Shown here: positions 53,401 through 60,548 of the stretch, piece by piece | How positions within the stretch are numbered: the stretch's first letter is position 1 | Layout of the letters: every line of letters starts with the position of its first letter | Source of the DNA: Sulfidibacter corallicola | GTDB lineage: Bacteria; Acidobacteriota; Holophagae; Acanthopleuribacterales; Acanthopleuribacteraceae | NCBI RefSeq assembly: GCF_017498545.1 | Contig: NZ_CP071793.1 | Span: 2,728,001 to 2,792,000 of the forward strand | Length of the DNA: 64,000 bases | Direction of reading: 5' to 3' | The notes under the pieces: generated by a model | The model's input: the letters and a program-made list of their open reading frames with translations, nothing else | What the model was told of the DNA's origin: nothing | The model's database searches: none | Position numbers and translations under genes: made by a program

Positions 53401-54609
53401 TTGAGACACCAAGAGAACCATCTGAACCCGACTTTCGCCACTGCCAGACGTGGGGCCGGGCTTTCGGTCAAAGTGCTTCCGACATTGATTCTATTGAGCA
53501 TGAGCCTATGGGCCCTGGCGGCAGCACCCGCCTACCGCGCCAATTTCGAACGAAAACCCCTTGAAGCCAAATCTTTGAGCGCCCTGGCCTTCGGCCCTGA
53601 AGGCATCCTGTTCGCCGGCGATTCGATCGCTGCCAGAGTCTACGCCATCGATACCGAAGACCGCACTCCGGCGTCCAACCAGGATCCGGTCAAACAGAAC
53701 ACGGATGTGGAGGGCACCATCGCCGCGCTGCTGGGCGTGCCGTCCAACGAGGTCATGATTCACGACATGGCCGTCAACCCGATTTCGCAGAACGTCTATC
53801 TCTCGGTTTCCCGCGGCAGAGCCCATTGGCAGTCGCACTTCTTCGTGCCCAACGACGTAGCCAACGCCACCATCCTGTTGCGCATGGACAAAACGGGCAA
53901 ATTCGAGGAAGTCAAATTGGACAACGTGGCCCACACTTCCGCCGACATTCCCAATCCGATCGGCACCGACGCGGTCCACAGATGGAAAAAGACCAAAAAG
54001 AGATCGGACGTGATCTCCGATCTGGCGTTCCACGAGAACAAGCTCTACGTGGCCGGCCTTTCCAACGAGGAGTTCGCTTCGTCGATGCGCGTCCTACCCT
54101 TCCCCTTCGCCGGTAAATCGACCTCCACCAGCCTGGAGATCTTCCACGGCGCCCACGGAAAATGGGAAACGGCCTCCCCGGTCCGCACCTTCATCCCCTA
54201 TTCCATCGACGGGAAACCCCACCTGCTCGCGGCCTACCTCTGCACTCCGCTGGTGTCGTTTCCGGTTTCCGACCTGAAAGACAAGGAACACGTGCGCGGC
54301 AAGACGTTGGCCGAGCTGGGTTCGGGCAACAATCCCCTGGACATGGTGGCCTTCGTACAGGACGGCAAACCCAAGGTCCTGTTGTCCAACAGCAACCGCA
54401 CCCTGATGATTTTCGACGCGGGCGACATCGCCTCCATGAAGGACGGCATCACCAAGGAAGTGCCGCACAAGGCCGGGGTTCCCTACAAGGACCGGTCCGG
54501 TGCCGGAGTACTCCAAATGGACGTGCTCAACGACAAGTACATCGTCATGATGCAGCGCGGCGCCGGCGGCAACCTGAACATGTACAGCTACGACAAGTCC
54601 TGGCTCTAG
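53401..54609 (+). CDS. Exported beta-propeller-like protein of unknown function
   Basis: 402 residues starting at TTG 53401, with GGGAGGA 5 nt upstream; the frame is open from 53209 but that part has no start signal. Signal peptide around LPTLILLSMSLWALAAAPA. The mature protein has repeated beta-strand phrases (LSALAFGPEGILFAGDS, VISDLAFHENKLYVAGLS, DGKPKVLLSNSNRTLMIFD) typical of a propeller with a sensor or binding role. No catalytic motif is recognised. Confidence 0.82.
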   Translation: MRHQENHLNPTFATARRGAGLSVKVLPTLILLSMSLWALAAAPAYRANFERKPLEAKSLSALAFGPEGILFAGDSIAARVYAIDTEDRTPASNQDPVKQNTDVEGTIAALLGVPSNEVMIHDMAVNPISQNVYLSVSRGRAHWQSHFFVPNDVANATILLRMDKTGKFEEVKLDNVAHTSADIPNPIGTDAVHRWKKTKKRSDVISDLAFHENKLYVAGLSNEEFASSMRVLPFPFAGKSTSTSLEIFHGAHGKWETASPVRTFIPYSIDGKPHLLAAYLCTPLVSFPVSDLKDKEHVRGKTLAELGSGNNPLDMVAFVQDGKPKVLLSNSNRTLMIFDAGDIASMKDGITKEVPHKAGVPYKDRSGAGVLQMDVLNDKYIVMMQRGAGGNLNMYSYDKSWL

Positions 54610-54961
54610 CGCGCGCCCGTCCGGCTTCGGGATCTCTGCTTCGGCAGGGATTAACGGGCTGGATGGTCGCGAACCGAACCTGAATAGATCGGGGTCCGCC
54701 CTCGCGAGGGGCGGATTCCATCGACCCAATCAGTCGGAAGCCACCTCGGCTCAATCCGCCGGAATCCGGTCGGGCGGAGTTGGTGTGCTCCGACCTGGCC
54801 ATGGAGTTGTTCCGCCGATGATACGCCATTCGTTCCGTCACGATTCATGGGTTTCGAACCACGCGATCCCTTCGAGTTCGACCGTACCTCGCCTGGCTCG
54901 TACCTGGTCCTGTGGGGGCCGCTCTCCCCGAGTTCTGCGACGCGGGCTCTGCGCGACTTTC

Positions 54962-55045
54962 GCCCAAATGTTCGGCGGGCCGCCGAACCTACCGGGCACC
55001 ACGAACCTTTTCGGGCTGCGGGAACGCCGAGCGCATGTACTTCGT
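54962..55045 (+). repeat. Palindromic repeat unit (TTCGGCG type)
   Basis: CCAAATG, arms TTCGGCG / CGCCGAA with GGC loop (54969-54985), then CCTACCGGGCACCACGAACC, CTGCGGGAACGCC and CATGTACTTCG, the conserved order of the family. It sits directly before, and in frame with, the next gene, so automated starts may wrongly extend into it. The rest of 54610-54961 has no gene. Confidence 0.82.
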
Positions 55046-55051
55046 TTTTGG

Positions 55052-56248
55052 GTGGTCACGATGTGTTGCCTGCTGGTGACGTCCTGGTCCTTCGGCGCGG
55101 GTTCCGAACCCTCGAATCCGATTCGTTTCGACACCTCTCGCGACACCGTCGCGGTGCAGGGCCTCTCGAGCGAGGTACTCGCCCAATTGAAACAAGCCAC
55201 CACCAAAGACCTGGCGGCATCGCGAGTCCTGTCGGTCTACTTCACCGATGCGACCGAACGTCCTCCGGAAAACCTGCCGGCCATCATGGGAACCTTGGTC
55301 GTGACGCGGTCGACGCTGACCTTCCAGCCCAGATTTCCGTTCACTCGGGGCCATCCCCATCTGGCGGTCTTCGACGGCGAGGCACTCGCACTTCTACTGA
55401 CGCGGTTGGGTGAAACGAGCGGTTCCACGCTCGCGAACCGGACCCTTCCACCCAAGACCACCGAAACCCACCGATTCTCGTTCAGCCCAATCCCCAAGAC
55501 ACCGGTGACCAAGGTCGAATCGATATACCCGCGAGTCCATACCCTGCCGGCCAACCAACTCAAATTGTACGTGGGGTTCAGCCGTCCCATGACCCGCGGC
55601 AATGCCTACCGCCACATCCAGCTCCTCGATCAGGACGGCCAACCCGCCAAGGCACCGTTCGTCGTGATTCAACAGGAGTTATGGGATCCGGAAGGCAAAC
55701 GACTCACGCTTTTTTTCGATCCGGGCCGCATCAAACGCGGCGTGGAGCCGCGCTTGAGCGACGGTCTCCCCTTGAAGGAAGGTACACGCTACACGTTGAC
55801 CGTCGCCAAAGAGATGATCGACGGTTCGGCCGCACCGCTGGTCGCCGATCACCGGTTTTCCTTCGAGGTGGGCCCCGAGGATCACGACTCACCCGATCCC
55901 AATCGTTGGCAGGTGAGCCGACCGACTCCCGGGACCCTGGAACCGCTCACCCTCCACTTCGACGAAGCCGTCGACATTCCGCTCGCGCTTCGGCTCGTTT
56001 CGGTGGTGTCCGACGGCCGGACACCAATGCCGGGCACCACCCAACCCACGCAAAACGACCAGTCCCTGCTTTTCGTTCCCGGGCAGGCCTGGAAACCGGG
56101 GACCTACACCCTCCTGGTCGACACCCGGCTCGAGGATCTGGCCGGAAACAACCTGGTGCGCGCCTTCGACATGCCCCTTCGACAAAATGCCGTCGGGGGA
56201 CCGGATCATTACCTGCACGAAATCCCTTTTCGCATCGACGACCCTTGA
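55052..56248 (+). CDS. Exported Ig-like (Big_5) domain protein
   Basis: Start uncertain: the frame is open from 54785, but upstream codons run through a palindromic repeat, so I use GTG 55052 (ATG 55061 is the alternative). A short hydrophobic export segment (VVTMCCLLVTSWSFGA) follows; depending on the true start, Arg residues just before it could form the n-region. The mature part (about 380 residues) has an alpha/beta N-terminal region and at least one Big_5-like Ig module (LKLYVGFSRPMTRGNAYRH..GTRYTLTVAKEM), plus a second similar stretch (LTLHFDEAVDIPLALR..PGTYTLLVDTRLED). It is likely a surface or periplasmic protein; function unknown. It precedes the hybrid kinase by 118 bp. Confidence 0.78.
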   Translation: MVTMCCLLVTSWSFGAGSEPSNPIRFDTSRDTVAVQGLSSEVLAQLKQATTKDLAASRVLSVYFTDATERPPENLPAIMGTLVVTRSTLTFQPRFPFTRGHPHLAVFDGEALALLLTRLGETSGSTLANRTLPPKTTETHRFSFSPIPKTPVTKVESIYPRVHTLPANQLKLYVGFSRPMTRGNAYRHIQLLDQDGQPAKAPFVVIQQELWDPEGKRLTLFFDPGRIKRGVEPRLSDGLPLKEGTRYTLTVAKEMIDGSAAPLVADHRFSFEVGPEDHDSPDPNRWQVSRPTPGTLEPLTLHFDEAVDIPLALRLVSVVSDGRTPMPGTTQPTQNDQSLLFVPGQAWKPGTYTLLVDTRLEDLAGNNLVRAFDMPLRQNAVGGPDHYLHEIPFRIDDP

Positions 56249-56366
56249 CTTGGCGTTCCTTTCTCACCAATCGGCTGGTCAGTCGAAGGTCAGGCTCGGG
56301 TATAATGGAGTCCAATTCCCAATCAGATGAATCCGAATCCCTCACAGGAGTTCGATCGACAACGGA

Positions 56367-59300
56367 ATGACTCCCAATCGATGTCCCTGTCTCATCATCT
56401 TGTTTTTGTCGTGGGCTGCTTTGTGGGCAGGTCTCGCGATCCCGCATGCCCGCGCACAGGACGCCCCTGTGCCTTCGCGGCAGGCGCCAACGCCGGAGGC
56501 CAAGGCAGCGGAGAAGGGTTCCGAACTCGAAGCCTTGTTGGAGGAGGCCGGCAGGCTCAAAGACAACGATCCCGAGGCGGCCATCGCCCTGTCCAAACAG
56601 GTGCTCGGGCTTCTCCAAAAGCCCGCTCCCGGTGAGCGCGACCGGAAGCAGCTCCTGTTCGAGGCCCGCATCGTCCTGAGCCAGGCGGAATCGAATCGCG
56701 GCAATTACGCCAGAGCACTCGAGCAAGCCATCAAGGCCATCGGGGAAACCCGCGCCAGTGGCAACCGGAGCGGCCTGGCCCGGGCGCTCCGTCAGGCCGG
56801 CGTCGTTCACTACCTTCAATACGACAACCAAAAGGCCCTGGAATTCTACCTGGAAAGTTATCGCGTCCAGGAAGACCTGGACGATCCCGAGGAATTTGGC
56901 GGCCTGCTCAACAACCTGGGTTTACTTCATTTGAACCAGGGCGACTTGGACAAGGCGCTCAGGTACCTCAAGGAAGCGCGGGCGCTGGACGGCCAGGTCG
57001 ATGCACCGCTGTTGATGTCCAAGACCTACCACAACTTGGGCTTGGTCTATGGCGAACGGGGCGAAAAGGATCTGGCCCTGGCCTCCTACCAGAAGAGCCT
57101 GGACTTGGCGAAATCCCTGGGGAACCGCATGGGCGAATCGATTCTGCTCAACAATATCGGCCTGCTCCACCAGAAGTCCGGTGACCTGGCCGAAGCGGAA
57201 AAGGCCTACCACGCGTCTTTGGCGATCAAGCGCGAGATCGGTTACCGACCCGGTGAAGCCGCCACGCTTCGCTACCTGGGGGAACTCCAATTGGCGAATC
57301 GTCAATTGGACAAGGCCCAATCCTCCATCGAGCAATCGCTGCGCATGGCCAGGCAGATCGACAATCCGGGCCTGGTGAAGGAATGCTCGCGGATTCTCTC
57401 GCAGATTTACGAGGAGAAAGGAGACTACAAGGCGGCCCTGACCCTCCGAAAGCGCCATGAGGCCCTGACGAACAAGCTTCTGGGTGAGAAGACCCGGGCG
57501 GACATCGAGCGCCTCCAAGCGGAGTTCGAACGGGCTCGACACCAAAAGGAAATCGCCGAGTTGCGCTCCCAAAACCAATTGAGACAGATGGAAACGCGCC
57601 GCCAGCGCACCTTTTTCCTCACGCTGGCCTCGTTCCTGGCGCTGTTGGTGACCATCCTCCTGCTGCTCTACTACTGGCGCGCCCAGAAAGCCCTGCTCGC
57701 CCAGGAAAGGTTGACCGTCGACAAGCTCAAGCAGCTCGATCGTTTGAAGAACGACTTCCTGGCCAACACCAGTCACGAGTTGCGCACCCCGATCAACGGC
57801 ATCGTGGGTTTGACCGAATCGCTGTTGGCGGGCGCGGCGGGCCCCTTGGATCGCGGCGTGGCCCACAACCTTTCGATGGTGGCCTACAGCGGCCGGCGCC
57901 TGGCCAACTTGATCAACGACATCCTGGATTTCTCCCAACTGCGCAACAAGGACCTGGTATTGGATCGCAAGGCCGTCGACCTGCACGCCATTACCGATCT
58001 GGTCCTGACCCTCACCCGTCCCTTGATCGACACCAAAGACCTGGTGTTGCTCAACGCCATTTCCGAAAGCACCTTTTTCGCCGACGCCGACGAAAACCGA
58101 CTACAGCAGATCCTCTACAACCTCATCGGGAACGGCATCAAATTCACCGATTCGGGCCACGTCAAAGTCAGTGCGCGAATGAAAGGGAACCGTATCGCCA
58201 TTCGGGTCGACGATACGGGGATCGGCATTCCGGAGGAGCACCGCGAGCGCGTGTTCCACTCGTTCGAGCAACTGGACGGCAATACCAATCGCGGCTACGG
58301 CGGCACCGGATTGGGCCTCGCGGTCACCAAACGGCTGGTGCGGCTGCACGGCGGGGACATCGAGGTCCTGCCCAAGGAAGGACCCGGTGCCACGATCGAA
58401 TTCACCCTGCCGGTCTGGCGCGGAGAAATCGAGGAGCTGCCGCTGGAAGCCAAAACCGTGGTCACCGCGGTCCATCGCATCCTGCCGGACGATCAGGCCA
58501 CCGAAACCCCGATCGCGAAAATCGGCGGCAAAGACCGATTCCGGATCCTGATCGTCGACGACGAACCGGTCAACCGCCAGGTACTGCTCAACCATCTGTC
58601 CCTCCACGATTACGCCCTGGCCGAAGCCGCCAACGGGCCTTCGGCATTGCGCGCCTTCGAGGAGGGCAAGGGTTACGACCTGGTCCTGCTGGACATCATG
58701 ATGCCGCGCATGTCGGGTTATCAGGTGTGCCACAAACTGCGCCAAACCCACTCGATGGCCGAGCTTCCGATCATCTTCCTGACGGCCAGGAACCAGTTGA
58801 CCAACCTGGAGGCCGGTTTCGAGGCCGGTGCCAACGACTACGTCATCAAACCGGTATCGAAAAACGAGATTCTGCTGCGGGTACGCACCCAACTGTTGCT
58901 TCTACAGACCAATCGCGAGTTGGAAGCCCAGGTTCGCGAACGCACCGCGCAATTGAAGGAAAAGAACGAAGCGCTTCAGGAAATGAACCGCAAGCTGGAG
59001 CACATGAGCAGCACCGATCCGCTGACCGGCATGGGGAATCGCCGCTACCTGCGCAATTTCCTGGACAAGGACGTCAGCCAGATCCTGCGTCGCTATACCC
59101 AATGGGAAAAAGAACACGACGACTCGTTGCCGCCCAAGGCGACCCTCAATTTCCTGTTGATCGACTTGGATCACTTCAAAAAGGTGAACGATACCCACGG
59201 GCACGACGCCGGCGATCGCGTGCTCACCCAAATGAAGGGATTGATGAAAAAGGCCGCCCGCGAACACGACCTCCTGATTCGATGGGGTGGCGAGGAATTC

Positions 59301-59693
59301 CTGATCGTGGGACGCGAAACGGAACCCGAAGGCGCGACCCTCATGGCCGAACGCATGCGCAAGATCGTGGAGGATCACGCGTTCGATATCGGCGACGGCC
59401 AAACGATCAAACGCACCTGTTCCATCGGCTTCGTCAGCTTCCCGTTCTGGCCAAAGTACCCGCGCGCCTTGACCTGGGAGCAGACGCTGCGCATCGTGGA
59501 TTCGGCCATGTACGCGGCAAAGAACACCAGCCGCAATGCCTGGGTGGGCATCAAGTGTACCGATCAGGATCCACCCCAACCCATCGACAAGCTTTTGCCA
59601 CGCCTGTTCGAACGACCCGATCAGCTCGTGACGGAGGGATTCCTTCAAGTGGAAACCTCGATTCCAGCGGGACGGACACTCACCTGGCATTGA
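56367..59693 (+). CDS. TPR sensor - histidine kinase - receiver - GGDEF diguanylate cyclase hybrid
   Basis: 1108 residues. Signal/anchor peptide (LIILFLSWAALWAGLAIPHARA), periplasmic TPR array (about 50-370: ARALRQAGVVHYLQYDNQKAL, NNLGLLHLNQGDLDKAL, NNIGLLHQKSGDLAEAE), coiled-coil, one transmembrane helix (about 414-437), HisKA with His470 (NTSHELRTPINGIVG), HATPase (NLIGNGIKFTD; DDTGIGIPEEHRE; GTGLGLAVTKRL), receiver with Asp776 (LVLLDIMMPRMSG), coiled-coil, and GGDEF with the intact active site GGEEF at 974-978. A complete one-protein route from a periplasmic signal to cyclic-di-GMP. No PilZ or EAL gene adjoins. The ligand of the TPR sensor is unknown. Confidence 0.95.
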   Translation: MTPNRCPCLIILFLSWAALWAGLAIPHARAQDAPVPSRQAPTPEAKAAEKGSELEALLEEAGRLKDNDPEAAIALSKQVLGLLQKPAPGERDRKQLLFEARIVLSQAESNRGNYARALEQAIKAIGETRASGNRSGLARALRQAGVVHYLQYDNQKALEFYLESYRVQEDLDDPEEFGGLLNNLGLLHLNQGDLDKALRYLKEARALDGQVDAPLLMSKTYHNLGLVYGERGEKDLALASYQKSLDLAKSLGNRMGESILLNNIGLLHQKSGDLAEAEKAYHASLAIKREIGYRPGEAATLRYLGELQLANRQLDKAQSSIEQSLRMARQIDNPGLVKECSRILSQIYEEKGDYKAALTLRKRHEALTNKLLGEKTRADIERLQAEFERARHQKEIAELRSQNQLRQMETRRQRTFFLTLASFLALLVTILLLLYYWRAQKALLAQERLTVDKLKQLDRLKNDFLANTSHELRTPINGIVGLTESLLAGAAGPLDRGVAHNLSMVAYSGRRLANLINDILDFSQLRNKDLVLDRKAVDLHAITDLVLTLTRPLIDTKDLVLLNAISESTFFADADENRLQQILYNLIGNGIKFTDSGHVKVSARMKGNRIAIRVDDTGIGIPEEHRERVFHSFEQLDGNTNRGYGGTGLGLAVTKRLVRLHGGDIEVLPKEGPGATIEFTLPVWRGEIEELPLEAKTVVTAVHRILPDDQATETPIAKIGGKDRFRILIVDDEPVNRQVLLNHLSLHDYALAEAANGPSALRAFEEGKGYDLVLLDIMMPRMSGYQVCHKLRQTHSMAELPIIFLTARNQLTNLEAGFEAGANDYVIKPVSKNEILLRVRTQLLLLQTNRELEAQVRERTAQLKEKNEALQEMNRKLEHMSSTDPLTGMGNRRYLRNFLDKDVSQILRRYTQWEKEHDDSLPPKATLNFLLIDLDHFKKVNDTHGHDAGDRVLTQMKGLMKKAAREHDLLIRWGGEEFLIVGRETEPEGATLMAERMRKIVEDHAFDIGDGQTIKRTCSIGFVSFPFWPKYPRALTWEQTLRIVDSAMYAAKNTSRNAWVGIKCTDQDPPQPIDKLLPRLFERPDQLVTEGFLQVETSIPAGRTLTWH

Positions 59694-59980
59694 ACCGCGT
59701 GACAGACATCACAAATGCGGACCATTTGGGCTGGTCGCTGACCTGCCAAATCGAAAAAAACGGCTTGGTTTCACAACCGCTTCATCGATCTCGCATGCCC
59801 TGCCTCCCGAACCGTTCGATACGGCTTTGCGCGTTCGGCGCGCCCGAGATCGATCGAGGCCGGGTTTGGACGGCATCCGTTTCGGCGGTGATTCGAACCC
59901 GCTGCTTGCTTCGCGAGCGAGCGATACGGCTCGTTTCCGGAGGCACACATTGGCTCAAATAAAAACACCAGAGGTCCGCA

Positions 59981-60394
59981 TTGAAAAAAGTATTTTTTGC
60001 ATGCTTGTTCGCACTGACGTCCTTGGGTTTCGCCCAGGAAGGGCTGAACCAGACATCCCCGCTCGGAATCGCCCAAGGGTGCCGCGATTTCCCCGATTGC
60101 CTTTCCCCCGATAAGCGCGCCAACGACAACACCGCCTTTGCGTTTCAGCAGGACGGCATCGACTACTTGCTTCTGCCTGTTGATTACAAAGGAGATATCG
60201 CCATCCAAGTGATTACGCGCGAAGGCGCGCTGTGGCGCGTGGAAGGTTTGATGATTCCCGACTTCGTCGAAGAACTCGCCACCAAAAAAGGCGATTTTTC
60301 CAAATTCCGCATTTTTGTTTCCGGCACGGAGATCGAGTTCTTTCAATGTGATACCTATCCTATTTGCCTGGTATGGCTCAGCCCCAACGAATAG
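59981..60394 (+). CDS. Small exported protein of unknown function
   Basis: 137 residues starting at TTG 59981 with AGAGG just upstream. Signal peptide (MKKVFFACLFALTSLGFAQ), then a compact domain with four Cys (GCRDFPDC near the N-terminus, QCDTYPIC near the C-terminus), which could form two disulfides. It follows the hybrid kinase by 287 bp of non-coding DNA. No family recognised. Confidence 0.75.
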   Translation: MKKVFFACLFALTSLGFAQEGLNQTSPLGIAQGCRDFPDCLSPDKRANDNTAFAFQQDGIDYLLLPVDYKGDIAIQVITREGALWRVEGLMIPDFVEELATKKGDFSKFRIFVSGTEIEFFQCDTYPICLVWLSPNE

Positions 60395-60456
60395 GTGATC
60401 GCCGGGATCTGAATCCAAGGAATAAGTGAGGCGCCGCCTCCTGCGCGGGGTAGCCC

Positions 60457-60484
60457 AAAAAAGGCGCAGGCCGAAGCCTGCGCC
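60457..60484 (-). terminator. Intrinsic terminator of the outer-membrane receptor gene
   Basis: Stem GGCGCAGG / CCTGCGCC (60463-60470, 60477-60484), loop CCGAAG; on the minus strand followed by six T (60457-60462). It lies 65 bp past the receptor stop. Confidence 0.9.
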
Positions 60485-60548
60485 GTTCACGACCGCCCTT
60501 TTGAAGGGGTAACGCCCGAATCGGGATCGCCGAATCGAACGCGGGCGA

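Noticed and set aside
60421..60456. Possible terminator for the small exported protein on the plus strand
   Set aside because: The hairpin at 60463-60484 has its T-run only on the minus strand, so it belongs to the receptor gene.
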